Below are positions 23,794 through 35,600 of a stretch of 64,000 nucleotides of DNA, piece by piece (within the stretch, counting starts at the first letter, position 1; every line of letters starts with the position of its first letter). Where the stretch lies: positions 6,898,401 to 6,962,400 of the forward strand of contig OY755175.1 of NCBI GenBank assembly GCA_963576735.1, in the 5' to 3' direction. The notes below the pieces were generated by a model. The model did not search any database. It was not told the origin of the DNA and saw nothing but the letters and a program-made list of their open reading frames with translations. This DNA comes from Bedellia somnulentella (lineage: Eukaryota > Arthropoda > Insecta > Lepidoptera > Bedelliidae). A program made the position numbers and the translations under genes.

Positions 23794-24346
23794 AAATAGT
23801 AGATAACCAAGTTTCTAAGATTCATTTTTCGCTCCGGTCACGTTCAGTTTTCCGTCGCTATAGGGATCTTGCAAATAGATCTTAGCGATGTATGTTGTCG
23901 AACTAAAACCTCAGTCCGTTAACAATTAATAATTCGAAAAAACTTAACAAATATATTTTTGTATGTCTACAGCTATTAGGCCAGTAGAATCGTTTTATAG
24001 AAATTCACCGCTATCTATTATTTATAAACAAAAGCATTATACATTTTTTTTCCAAATGCAATGCAAAAAAATATTTTTTTATATTTTGTTGATTCAATAT
24101 CTCGAGAACAACGCATCGGAAATCGAGACAAGATGCATATAACTTTTAGAGAATTTTACATACCTAGTATACCATTAAATTGTATTTTTATATATTGGAA
24201 TTTATCTAAGTATGCTGAAATCTTCGCGCACGCAAAAGCTGTAAGAATATTGGTATTGTAGTCAGTAATTTAGGTTCGATATATTCGAATCAAAGAAGTT
24301 TTTCGGCAACAAATGTCGGTTATTGTTTCGTGATCTGGCCGAGCGA

Positions 24347-24395
24347 GGGGGCCCCTATCGATCACGGGGCCCTGGGCACTTGCCCAGAGTGCCCA
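24347..24395. repeat. Two adjacent GC-rich hairpins
   Basis: GGGGGCCCC with GGGGCCC 10 bases further on, followed directly by TGGGCACT and, after a 7-base loop, AGTGCCCA (24373-24395). The block stands out from AT-rich surroundings. Its origin is not known; it could be part of an unrecognised mobile element. Confidence 0.5.
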
Positions 24396-24556
24396 GTGGG
24401 AAAGAGGGGCTTGAAGCCAACACTAAACTTTCCTATACTGTTAGTCTTCCTTAATAAATACATAGTCTACCCTCTATATGCTGTAGATGATGAGGGCTAG
24501 TTGTCATATATCATCACAGCCCATATATACATACATACATACATATTCTCACGCCG

Positions 24557-26139
24557 TTAGTTCCCATTGGGGTAGGCAGAGACTATCGATCGCCACTTTG
24601 TACGATCCTGGCAAACCTCTCTAGCTTCATTCACATCCATCAATCTTTTCATACATGCTCTTTTATTCTTCGTACTTCGGACACCTGCCTTTTTGAGCAC
24701 ATTTTCTATTTGATCTAAATGTGTCCTCCGAGGTCGTCCTCTACTAACATTACCTTCCACATTGGCTCTATATATCTCTTTCACCACTTTACTGTCATCC
24801 ATCCTCTCTATGTGCCCAAACCATCTCAACATTCCTTTTTCTATCTTTCTTACAATATCATCTTTTACACCACACCTTTCACGAATCACATCATTCCTCA
24901 CACGATCACATAACCTTACATTACAAACTTTTCTGAGGGATCTCATTTCTACTGCATTTACTCTGCTTTCATGCTTCTTCTGCCACACCCAACATTCACT
25001 GCCATACATAAGCGTAGGAACGAGGACAGCATCATGCACAGCCATTCGGGCCTTTTCGGACACCGATTGACTAGACATGAGACTATCCAGTGCTCCATTT
25101 ACCGCATTACCCTTTTTTACTCTTCTTTCAATGTCTTCATCACACTTTCCATCCCTAGTAAACAAACTTCCCAGATATACGAACTCTTTCACTTGTTCCA
25201 CTTTCTTACCATTGATCTCAATCACGCATTCAGTCATATTCTCCTCTCTCTCGAAAACCATGGTTTTGGTTTTATCCACATTTACTCTCATTCCTTTTCT
25301 TTCAAACGACGCACATGTAATATTCATCATCTCTTGCAACTCCTCAACCGACGATGCAAGTAACACTTGATCATCAGCATATAAGAGGCATTTGATGACG
25401 AATCCACCCATTCTCAGTCCATAATCACTTTCACGCAACTCTATCAGACAGTCATCCATGAACAAGTTGAAGAGCCACGGAGAAGCTACACATCCCTGTC
25501 GGACACCCCTAGAGATACCGAACCAGTCTGTGTTTTCCCCGTTTATTCTTACACATGCACTAGAATCCTCATAGAGTGATACCAGTGCACGTATAAGTTG
25601 GCTCCCCAAGCCGAACTTGGATAACACCTCCCACAAATACTTCCTTACCACGCTTCTATATACGCCTTCTCTAAATCTATGAAGGAGCAATACACCTTTC
25701 GATTCTTGGCTAAGAACTTTTCAGTGATGCTCCTTAAATAGAAGATTTGATCCATACATCCCATTCCCTTTCTAAATCCTGCTTGCACATCCCAAGTTTT
25801 GTCATCTGTTTCATTCATCACTCTTTCAATCAATACCTTTGCATACAATTTACCGACAACACTGAGTAGGCTGATTCCGCGGTAGTTTTTAGCTTCCTGG
25901 TGTGACCCTTTTCCTTTATATAAGGGCACAATTACTGCCCTGCACCAATCTCGTGGTACTTTACCACTCGACCAACACTTATGAAAAAGGAAGTACAGCC
26001 AGGAAGCCACCAACCCTTTACCAGCCCTCAGCATTTCGATACTTATCCTATCATACCCTGCCGCTTTCCCTACTTTCATACTTTTCAATGCTTTCATTAC
26101 TTCTTCCATACTAATCTCACTGTCACTACTGTCACCCAA
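24557..26139 (-). pseudogene. LINE-L reverse transcriptase, frameshifted
   Basis: Two overlapping frames make one reverse transcriptase. Frame one (26139-25645) has KAAGYDRISIEMLRAGKG, AKNYRGISLLSVVGKLYAKV, AGFRKGMGCMDQIF and FIDLEKAY with the first catalytic Asp. Frame two (25690-24557) has RINGENTDWFGISRGVRQG, LLYADDQVLLASS with the YADD active site, the GSECW block, RWFGHIERMDD and RGRPRRTHLDQIENVLKK, ending SAYPNGN. The break is near 25650-25690, right after LEKAY. The C-terminal GRPRR block resembles RTE-like insect LINEs; I do not assign a clade firmly. Confidence 0.9.
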
Positions 26140-26298
26140 TGCCTCATTCCAGTCAACATTGCTGCCAATTGGCGAAGAAATAGGTGAATCCTCTTTTTCA
26201 AAGAGTCCCTAAAAATAGTTCTTCCATACTCGTCTTATGCTACTTTCATCCGTCGCCAATTCACCCTGTTCATCTCTCACTACATTCACTCTCGTGTT

Positions 26299-27663
26299 TT
26301 AGGAAACTCCCTTTTCTTTCCGGATATATTTCCAGAACAACTTTTGGTTATTCCGGAAATTATCAGAGAGTTTCCTCTCACACCATTCTATCAAATCACG
26401 CTTTTTCGTTTCTATTTTCTTCTTAACTTCATTCATAACTCTCTTATATTCATCTTCACTATTCTTCACTACATCATCGGTTACTCTCGCATCCATTCGT
26501 TTACTAGCTTTAATCGCTAGTAAATCTAACCAAGCTTTCTTCTTATCTCCAACTGCCTCTTTCACATCTTTATCCCACCAACTTGTTGGTGGTCTATTTG
26601 TTCTTTTACTCAATCCACATACTTCCGTCGCACATTCAACCATTGACGATTTGAGCACATCCCATACTTCTTCTATTTCCAATTCATCCTTCATCTCCAC
26701 GCAACTTAGCCTGTCGTCCAATTTCTTCATATATTCATCTCTAATATTTTCATCCTCTTCCAATTTCTCCACTTTTATTCTCGCAAATTCAGTTGTTGAC
26801 ACTTTGGCCCTGTGACGCCAACACTTGCACAGTCCCCTCAATCGTGATATCACGAGGAAGTGATCTGTGCCAACGTTAATGCCCCTGTAGACTCTGGTGT
26901 CAACAACCTTTGCTCTTAGCCTTTCATCCACTATCACAAAATCTATCATACTTCTCTTGCTTCCCCTCTGTCTAGTATACATATGGATATCTTTGTGTTC
27001 AAACAACGTGTTCGTAACACAAAGATTCCTCCCCAAACATACATCAATCACTTTCTCCCCATTCTCGTTCACTCTTTTATCACCAAACTTTCCTAAAACT
27101 CTTTCACACCCGTTGCGTGACACCCCAACCCAACCATTAAAATCTCCTAACATAACAATTCTCTCATTCTGATCACACCCATTCGCAACATCGTCTAACA
27201 AATTCCAAAACTCCTCCCTCTCGGATAGTGATTTGGACATGTCCGGAGCATACACACAAATTACGCGCATCCGGACCAGCCCCACTTTCACCTTTATCCA
27301 TAGGAGCCTTGGACTCACACATGCATAATCTTTCATGCACTTAGCCATCCTTTCAGATATTAGAAGTCCCACGTCTTGGCAAGCTCTGTCACTCTCGGCA
27401 ACTCCCGACCAGATAGCTGTAAATGGGCCAAGTTGTGAAACCTCTTTTTCCTTGCGCTTCGTTTCATTTACACACAGAAAATCTAGGTTTCTTTCTTCCA
27501 TAATCAAACATACTTCATCTAATTTTTCATGCATCCCTCCACACACATTCATCGTACCAAAGCGGGTCTCTTCAGCCCACTTTTCGCCCCGCGAGGAACC
27601 ACGGCGTGATAGGTGGCGAGCCATATCGCCGCCATCGTGTTTTATTTTTGATTGGAAACACAT
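26299..27663 (-). CDS. LINE-L endonuclease ORF
   Basis: 454 codons. The AP-endonuclease-like domain has TMNVCGGMHEKLDEV, FLCVNETKRKEKE (catalytic Glu), VICVYAPDMSKS, IVMLGDFNGWVGVSRNG, MIDFVIVDERL and GTDHFLVISRLRG (catalytic Asp-His). The frame ends FWKYIRKEKGVS-stop at 26299; an intact element would probably continue into the reverse transcriptase, whose next frame opens at 26139. The stretch 26140-26298 contains stops in the continuing frame. Confidence 0.85.
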   Translation of the reverse strand: MCFQSKIKHDGGDMARHLSRRGSSRGEKWAEETRFGTMNVCGGMHEKLDEVCLIMEERNLDFLCVNETKRKEKEVSQLGPFTAIWSGVAESDRACQDVGLLISERMAKCMKDYACVSPRLLWIKVKVGLVRMRVICVYAPDMSKSLSEREEFWNLLDDVANGCDQNERIVMLGDFNGWVGVSRNGCERVLGKFGDKRVNENGEKVIDVCLGRNLCVTNTLFEHKDIHMYTRQRGSKRSMIDFVIVDERLRAKVVDTRVYRGINVGTDHFLVISRLRGLCKCWRHRAKVSTTEFARIKVEKLEEDENIRDEYMKKLDDRLSCVEMKDELEIEEVWDVLKSSMVECATEVCGLSKRTNRPPTSWWDKDVKEAVGDKKKAWLDLLAIKASKRMDARVTDDVVKNSEDEYKRVMNEVKKKIETKKRDLIEWCERKLSDNFRNNQKLFWKYIRKEKGVS

Positions 27664-27940
27664 TTGGACCCCACGAAAAGCAAGGGAAATGAACTGTCCG
27701 CCTAGCCAGAGCCCCGCTTGACTAGGTAAGGTTATTTAGTACCCGGAGTGCACCAAGCTCCGGGACGGCGCGGCGGCACGCTAGAGACCAGGCTCACCCC
27801 TGGCCACGCATCCCTCGGCACGGCAGACCTTGGATTGGTGTAAGGGCGAAGATGGAAAAGCCCTGTTCCCTTAGTCGACTCCTACGAAACACCCACGGGA
27901 CGAGATGGGGTAGTGCTATTCTATGCCGACACTACACAGC

Positions 27941-28391
27941 AAATATACATATATGTCCCCACCGAAGGGCTGGTGACTACCCTGAATACTGTTATTTAGC
28001 CTAAGTCGACCATGCTGCCCCAATGCGGATTAACCGATTTAGTACTACTATCGTGATAGTAGTCGGGGGAATTGAATTGATTCAAGCCCGCATCCTTCCA
28101 AACTCGGTTAAATATCACAATTGGAATTTGTTAGAAAACCCCTCGTGAGTCGAATCTGAGAACTCCGACCTTACTGCTGGGCCACGGAGGAAGTTATACT
28201 CTTTCATACATTATACCTCTTTGGTATCATATTTAAGATCCTAATCCAAAAGTGGCAAGCTTATAGTATATTTGATTTAAATGATACTTATTTAACGAGT
28301 ATATTCGGATACTTTCCAGTACCATGGTCTTTATAACGGTTGTTGCACGGTTACAACGCTTTATTTGAAATAATAATAATAATTAAAATCC
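27941..28391. other. Intergenic with a tRNA-like repeat fragment (minus)
   Basis: CTCGTGAGTCGAATCTGAGA to TTACTGCTGGGCCACGGAGG (about 28143-28192) reads on the minus strand as a tRNA-like head with a B-box-like GATTCGACTC. It probably belongs to another tRNA-derived SINE. The rest shows nothing I can support. Confidence 0.4.
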
Positions 28392-28967
28392 TCTTGAGGC
28401 TTTGACTATGAACACTATAGACAGAGTCATAATGCAACGGGAGAGTACCTATTTTAGATAGCAATATTTTTCCCTGTAATGTTGCGATCACTAGAAAACA
28501 ATTACCCCAAAATACTATAATCACCATTCTAGAAGCTACTTTTTAATTTAAAATTGATTACGTCAATTTATTGTTTGATTAAAGGTTTACTGTTTACTAT
28601 ATTATTTCCTGCAATCATATAATTATACATACTTGCTCCTTGTATTATACAATCTTTTTTATTTAATTTTACCATTTATACTGATGTTTAATACACCGTG
28701 AAATCTAAAGCATTGTGCTAACTATCAGGGATGAATCTTCCCATGATTACGAATAAATTTTTGTACGGGACTAACTTTGTTACTGGACAAAAAAAAACAG
28801 CTGTTCCATAAGTGCAAGTTATGTAAATATCTTGGGTCATCATGGGTATAGTGGGGTCTATGTTTGTATTTTGAAAAATAAAAGACAACACTATTTTGTA
28901 CATGAGTTTTATTGCATTATTTACTATTGACCTTTAACAAAATCAGTTACGTGTGAAAATTTCGAAT

Positions 28968-30106
28968 TCATTCGTCTATTTCAGTCACATTTTTCAAAAG
29001 ATGATGTATTCGTACATCTAAGTATTTTAAAGCTATAGCCTTTATTAACAGCACAAGGTGGTTTTCGAACGGATTTTGCTCTCTGATGTGGTCGTTTAAT
29101 GTCGGAAATATTCTTTTACCTAAATTCTTTTTCAAAACATCTGCGACCATTTGAGCCAAAGCTTAGTCTTTGGACAAAAACGAGGTACCTTTCAATTTTA
29201 TTGTATGCCTCAAAACTTTGGTTGATTTCCAATTGCATCTTCCAGTGGCCGCAATCCATTTTTCTCGTAGATTCGGGTCTTTAGGAAAACTGTAATGAAT
29301 ACGACGAAATTAAATAAATATAACAAATTTATTACTTACTAATTCCGTAGATAACAATTGGAAATCATTCAGCGTCGCTATAGCGCGACGAAATTCATAA
29401 TTTACTCACTCATTAACATCAGTTTACTAATTTGAAAATTTTACCCTAACGACAAGGTAGGATGTAAACGTGAATTATGGCAACACTGAGATACTGCATA
29501 TTTTTAGGTTATACTATTAAAAAATTGCTCAAAATAACTAAAGAAAATGCTAGTAATCTAGTTCAACGTAATTAACATTTGAATCACTTATTTTCTGATC
29601 GCGCAATGTATTTATTATGTATTTATCTGTAGAACATGATAGTCCAGTGGGTAGAACACCCGCCCGAAAAACAGAAGGGCGTGAGTTCCAATCCTGGGAC
29701 GGGCCTACACCAATTTGTCTTTTCTAAAGTCATATGTGTGGTTAATTTATCATAGTTGCTAACGGTGAGGGAAAACATCGTGAGGAAACCCACATGGCTG
29801 AGTTGTACTTAGTCATGTGACAGTGTATTCGTACAAAACGGCGATAGGCCTGCCCCCTATCACGTGAGTACACTGTCTAAGCAAAACGTGGGTACCTTCT
29901 CTGGAAACTAGATGGCGCTTGCCATGTGAGTTCAGGAGTATTGGTACCTCTGCCAACCCCTTCGGGGATAAACGGCGTGAACGTTTATGTTATTATTTAT
30001 GTTATCTGTAGAAAAACATTAAAAAACTTACTCACTTGTGGAAAGTCAATCCTTCGATGTGTTTTTCGCTTTGGCTTCCGCAGCCAAGCACGCTACACCC
30101 AACCAT
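28968..30106 (-). pseudogene. THAP-domain transposase remnant of the P-like element
   Basis: Exon 1 (30036-30106) reads MVGCSVLGCGSQSEK...GLTFH. It splices (AA|GTGAGT; ACAG|T) to exon 2 at 29289, giving FPKDPNLREKWIAATGR and CNWKST. Together they are the first two thirds of a THAP zinc finger: C-x4-C, then the FPxDP and W motifs. The later C-x2-H-F part is missing. The same frame meets TAA at 29165, then continues to 28968 with LKKNLGKRIFPTLNDH, ENHLVLLIKAIALKYLDV and RIHHLLKNV. That stretch resembles, from memory, the C-terminal end of insect P-like transposases. The catalytic core is absent, so this is a deletion derivative. The intron (29290-30035) carries the SINE-B. Confidence 0.75.
29635..30001 (+). 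repeat. SINE-B copy, full length (tRNA-derived)
   Basis: Head ATGATAGTCCAGTGGGTAGA includes an A-box-like TAGTCCAGTGGG. A B-box-like GTTCCAATCCTGG follows. The body has CGTGAGGAAACCCACATGGC and GGCCTGCCCCCTATCACGTG, and the tail CGGCGTGAACGTTTATGTTA. TTATCTGTAGAA lies on both sides (29623-29634 and 30002-30013), a 12-bp target duplication. It is the best-defined SINE-B in the window and is nested in the P-like element. Confidence 0.9.
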
Positions 30107-30396
30107 ACCTCACTAAATAATAACTTAACTAATGGAGTCACTTTTGTCACAATAACAATATACAAATGAATAAAATCTTTCTCAAAATCAAAAGAAAACC
30201 AAAATCGCTCACAAGTCGACGCTTTGTTTGTCACAATTTAAAAGTGTGACATCAACAAAACGGGTTACGCGATAGAGATGACAATAAAGATTTGTGTCTC
30301 TTTTTGACATATAAGAACTTAAATAAGGGCTTCTCTTTTTAAAATGGATGACGTAACATCGCTCTGTCTATAGTGTTCATAGTCAAAGTCTTGAGG

Positions 30397-32332
30397 CATT
30401 GGTTAAACTCTACGCAGATCAATACGATTTCATTACTAATAAATAATAGAAGGTTCACGCAGAGTAGTAATACCTACATCGTTGAGACAAAAATTGGATA
30501 TTCAGAACGCAACTAGTTGAAAATCCTGTGATATTCATGAAGTACATTAGGTATCCACGAGAAGAAATAGGGGAGCAATAATAAAAAATATATTTTACAA
30601 TAGTTGTGTACATATAGCGCCTAACCCAATTCTTCCTGCGGGTACTTAATGAGGCGACCTAGGGTTTTGGATCTGATCGATGTTTTTTGGGCAATGTGAT
30701 TGTAAATAAACCGATAGTCAACTTTAAAAAAAGGCTAATGATTTTTTAACATAAAAGCTCTGACTACCCGTTTGATAAGATGTACAGCCATGAGTATATG
30801 CATGTATGTTAAGGTGTTAATAAAAAAGGTTACAATTAATTAGCTATAGTATGTGTTACACAAACACACTACTATAACTTTAAAATTGCATTTCTAGACC
30901 TTCAAATTACACTGTTGAAATCCTTATATATTAAACGAGAGAGGGTGGATTTTGTAAACCAGCCTGTGTCGCGATGCTAAGAGCTAGAAAATTGGTTCAG
31001 GTATCAAATTGAAGGTCTCTGATTGGAGTAAAAGCGCGCGCAAATGTGTCAGTCACGAGATTGAATTGATTCGCTCGCGAGCAATTTTCAATAAATATAA
31101 AAACACAGAAGTTAGTGTTAGTGATTTGGTATTTTGTATGTAAACCGGATGCAAAAAATGTAGTCCACGCGAACGCAGTCGCGGGCAAAACGCTACTATT
31201 CATTATTTTATAGTAAACGTATTTTAATGTTATTATAAATCGGCATTCTAATCTTCTATGAAAAGACATAAGCATCAAGGTGTATCTAGTTTATACCTAG
31301 TTGTTATTATCTAGTGTACAGTGTGCGTAGACTGGAAGCTGTGTCAAGTATCATGTTTTGTTTCGCGAACAAAGCAATAGAAACGCTACTTTTTTTAAAA
31401 CAAAGCTCGATCTAATTGCCAGCGGACAGTCGCACGCATAATTGTATAATAAAATTTACAAGATTAAACTATGAAGTTGTTAGTTATTGTTCTGTTTGCA
31501 CAAGTTAGACTAATTTAAAATTTAAGAATTAGGGTTGGTTGCGTACTGGCTTGATGATAAAAACAATATAAAAAATATATAACTGCTTAAGCCATGCCAT
31601 GACTGAGAAACAAAAATATAGAAATAGTTACAACTCGAAATAAGTTGTATCGCCACTATTCCATCAATGTAATTTCTGTATCATGTTTTATTATGTTGTG
31701 GAACAAAGTATTTTCTATTATATCCTTTTTCATACTCTATCATGAGATTCAGTATAGACTTAACTAAAGATTCTCACGTGTTTCCCTTAAGATTTTCACG
31801 ATTAACAAGTTTAATTAACGAACAGCGCATATATGGGTTAAGAAAGGACCAAAACATGATACCTAATACAGTGTTCAAAACGTTAAACAACCGTCTACCC
31901 AGTAAAAGTTTCTATACGATTACGGCTTCAAATGTCAAGAGGTCAGGTTCAAATATCTGAAAAAAGTTTCTGCCCTAGAACTCATATACATATTCAATGT
32001 AAATTATTTGAAACACAAAATTATTATTTGAATATGTGTTTCTTTTACAAAAACTATAAGTGACTTAATAGCTTAAACAAATACTATGAGAACAAAGTTA
32101 TTTCTAATCTTTTTTTACTTTGGTACATAATACAACTAAATATATCACTTGCTTTAACGGCAAGCTTCAAGGAGGTGACTTAGACGAGGCTAATGTTTTT
32201 GTTTATGGACATGGTTTTCATGAAAAAAACAATCTACTTAGTATTCCTTTATTATTTTTTACTTACTCATCTTAACATTTAAGGTTGACTGATGTTTACT
32301 TTCAAATAAATTGATAATCCTAGAAACATAAT
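30397..32332. other. Intergenic, one degraded SINE-A, no gene seen
   Basis: A heavily diverged plus-strand SINE-A lies at about 30615-30812 (CCTGCGGGTACTTAATGAGG, then CCATGAGTATATGCATGTAT). The rest is AT-rich, with no exon or element end that I can support. Confidence 0.5.
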
Positions 32333-32383
32333 AAAAGGTAAAATCAAATTGCATTATGACAATGCAATATGATTTTACCTTTT
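32333..32383. repeat. Near-perfect 51-bp hairpin
   Basis: AAAAGGTAAAATCAAATTGC... pairs with its inverse over 22 of 23 positions around an ATGAC loop. It lies about 300 bp upstream of the transglutaminase start codon. It may be the centre of a small fold-back element or a regulatory or small-RNA hairpin. Confidence 0.6.
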
Positions 32384-32684
32384 CTCAAATTAATAATTAA
32401 CATTTAATTAAAGTTTGTGGGCACATGTACAAATAACAAGAATGTTAGCACTAGACAAACCGTTTCAAAGAGTGATTCTGAACAAAAGTAGGCCTAAGAG
32501 TTCGACTATTCTGTCATATGATACGTCTGCGGTGAGTGATCCTTATTCAAAGCCCTTTTGAAATTTACATATAAATGGCGGTCTAGAAGCTGGATTACTC
32601 ACATTCGCTCTGGTGTCCCGGAGCTAGCGACCTAGCTGGACTGGTCATCGCAGTGTCAATTCCAAGTTTACAACAGCCCTCACC

Positions 32685-35600
32685 ATGGCAATGGTACGCA
32701 GATCCAGTATGGACAGGATGTCGTCCAGCATGACATCCAGCATGACTGGAATGGGTCTCGGAGGAATAACTGGTTTAACAACTGGCATGAGCAGCTTGAG
32801 TTGCAACAAGGAGCAGCAAGCCACCGTTGGAGGGATGCCGGCGAATTATGTTCCCGGTTTATCAGCGTACTACAACATTTCAAGTTTCTGCCAACGTCCA
32901 GGACAAACCCGCCGCTGGCCGATGCAGCGTGCTGGTCCAACAGCTCAACATCGCCCAGGACGTTCCCATAGTACAGGTTCTCTGCATCGTATGAAGCATT
33001 CCATGAGGAATAGTCCAAACACGCAGTACACTCATAACCTAATTTGCAAACTGGCTGACCAGAATGAGCGCCGCCGTCGTCAGGATACTTTGGAAATGAT
33101 TCCTCAGAGCTACTATTCTGGACAACCTCTGAAAGTTGAGCTTACTGAGTTTTACTCCCGTGATAACTCGCGGGAGCATCATACTGAGCAATATGATTTG
33201 GTTAACGACAACATTTTGCCGAACCCAGTTCTGCGTCGTGGTCAGAACTTTTTCTTCGCTGTTCGATTTGATCGGACCTTTGATAAGCAACAAGATATGA
33301 TTCGAGTTGTCTTTTGCTTCGGTAAGTTTTATTTTTAGTACTTATTCTAAACATGGTTATATTTTTTATTAAGACTCAAGACTCAAACGTTCACGCCGAA
33401 TATCCTCGAAGGGGTTGGCACAGGTACTAATAATTCTGAACATCACTGTGACATTGTCACCTGGTGTTTAGAGTACCCACGTTTTACTTAAGTTTTTTTT
33501 TTGAGTATTTTTCTTTATAATCATAATTATTTATTCGCAGGTTCTAAACCGAGTGTGACGAAGGGTACTCGAGTGGTATTACCCGTTAACTGGAGTTATC
33601 AGCAGGGCATGTACCACAACTCTCGCGATATGATGGGTATGGGAATGTCTCGTATGCAGGATACCACGAACACAGGCCTAACATCGATGGGTAACCTGGG
33701 GCCAATGGGCACTATAGGAACCATTGGCAATGTCAGTTCCAACAATCCCATGTCTGGTATGAGAGAAACCAATACCTATGGCGTACGTCGTAGCTCTTTC
33801 AGCAATGAATCAATGCCAATACAACACAGTCCTCTAAGTCCTCATGGAACCGCTGATAGGATGGACCGCTACGGAACGAATACGCAACATTCGTCATTCG
33901 GACGAGGTTTTGGATCACGTCACGGATCACGTCATGGGTCTATGCAAAACCTGGCTGTTGCTCATGACATGGACCGTTGGGATATTAGCATCTTACGCCA
34001 GGATGGTAATACTGTGACATTCCAAGTCCATGTCCCGGCCACAGCACCAGTGGGAGTTTGGAACTGCTGGGTACAAACCAACCGATTCGGTCAGCGAGAC
34101 AACCGTTACGACTACAAGTGTGATGAAGACGTCTACATTTTGTTCAACCCGTGGTGTCGTGAAGACACTGTTTACATGGACAACGAATCTTCTAGGAAGG
34201 AGTACATCCAGAATGATCATGGAAAGATATGGTGTGGCACCTGGCGCCAACCGAAGGGGCGTAAATGGATCTATGGTCAATTTGATGATGTGGTTCTCCC
34301 AGCTTGTATGTACCTGCTAGAACGCAGTGGTCTAGAACATTCGGAGAGAGGAAATCCGATAAGAGTGTGTCGCGCTATTTCTTCAATGGTAAGTAATGGT
34401 TTGGTTTCATTTCTTATTCATTCATACCGATACCCAGTAAAACACCACAGTTTAACTCACGGTTTATAACTCTATTTTCCTTGACCTGATGTAAAATAGG
34501 GGTAGTAGTCATTACGGAATTTGATAAAAAATAATAATACGTGTATAAATTGTAAATAAAGGGTCGGCCAGAACATCACAATTGAAAAATTGTAATTTTA
34601 GTAGGAAAAGGATTGATAATGATTGGTCTATAGAAAGGGGTTATTGCTAATCTAAAAGATGGTCAAACATAATGTTTTCTGTGATGCATTCCAACTATAT
34701 CTTAAAAGTCATTAAGTACGACACCAAAGGAAAAACATGGGATACTTTTAAAATCTATAATTTTATGTCTATTTCAGATAAATGCAAATCATGACGATGA
34801 TGGTGTCATGGTGGGACGCTACGACGGAGAATACAAAGACGGGGTAGCACCCCATGCTTGGACGGGCTCCGTTGCTATTCTGGAGCGCTATCTGATGGAC
34901 GGCGGCCGCCCAGTGGAGTACGGACAGTGCTGGGTGTACTCCGGACTTGTCGTCACTATTTGTCGAGCTCTTGGTAAGATTTAATAGAAATATTTCCATT
35001 ATTACTTTTTTAGAAGTCAATAATATTTCAGAATAGTTAATAATGTTTCTTTTTATCGTGGAATTAGGTATGTCTTGGTTTAAAAATGCTCTGTTTCTCT
35101 TATTACAAAATTTCGTAGATTTTCTTTTAACTAAACTTTACTGCTTATTAAAAAAGTTAAAATATTATCGTATTAAAATATTGCTATTTTTTTCATCGCT
35201 TGTAAAGTGTTCTTTAATAAGACTATAAGATTTTTGTCTCATAATATAAATTTAATTATTTAATTCATATATTTTAGACTGTTATAAATATTTGCAACCC
35301 AACCATTTACTGTTTCTTAATTATTTTAGGTATCCCATGTCGCTCGGTCACCAACTACGTGTCGGCCCATGACACCAACAGGACGTTCACGGTAGACAAG
35401 TACTTCGACCGGGAAGGCAACGAGGTGCCGAACGGGCCTGACGAGGACTGCTATGACTCCTGCTGGAACTTCCATGTGTGGAATGATGTGTGGATGCAAC
35501 GACCGGATCTGCCTCAAGGTTTTCCGTTTGTTTAATGAGAGCAGTATTGTTTTTTAGATAAATTACGTAGGGTTGTCGTATTATTCTTAGAAAATCATTA

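Larger units (their letters stand above)
24537..27940 (-). mobile_element. LINE-L, 3.4 kb non-LTR retrotransposon, near full length
   Basis: On the minus strand the 5' end reads GCTGTGTAGTGTCGGCATAG (27940 downward). An endonuclease ORF and a reverse transcriptase ORF follow, and the element ends GGCGTGAGAATATG plus TATG repeats just after the stop. ATATACATA flanks both ends and may be the target duplication. At least five 5'-truncated copies of its 3' end occur elsewhere in the window. The coding region is broken by frameshifts. Confidence 0.9.
28400..30388 (-). mobile_element. P-superfamily-like DNA transposon, internally deleted
   Basis: The first 27 bp (28400-28426, starting CTTTGACTATGAACACTATA) are a perfect inverted copy of the last 27 bp (30362-30388). 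The 8-bp sequence TCTTGAGG flanks both sides (28392-28399 and 30389-30396). The element is 1989 bp. It contains a THAP exon near its 5' end (minus strand) and a short C-terminal coding piece. A SINE-B is nested in its intron. Eight-bp duplications plus a THAP domain fit the P-element superfamily. Confidence 0.85.

Noticed and set aside
24719..27721. Several plus-strand open frames of 60-130 codons
   Set aside because: They lie antisense to the LINE-L endonuclease and reverse transcriptase and reflect the codon bias of those genes.
32333..32383. miRNA gene call
   Set aside because: A 5-base loop and a total length of 51 bp are too short for a typical precursor; kept only as a hairpin.
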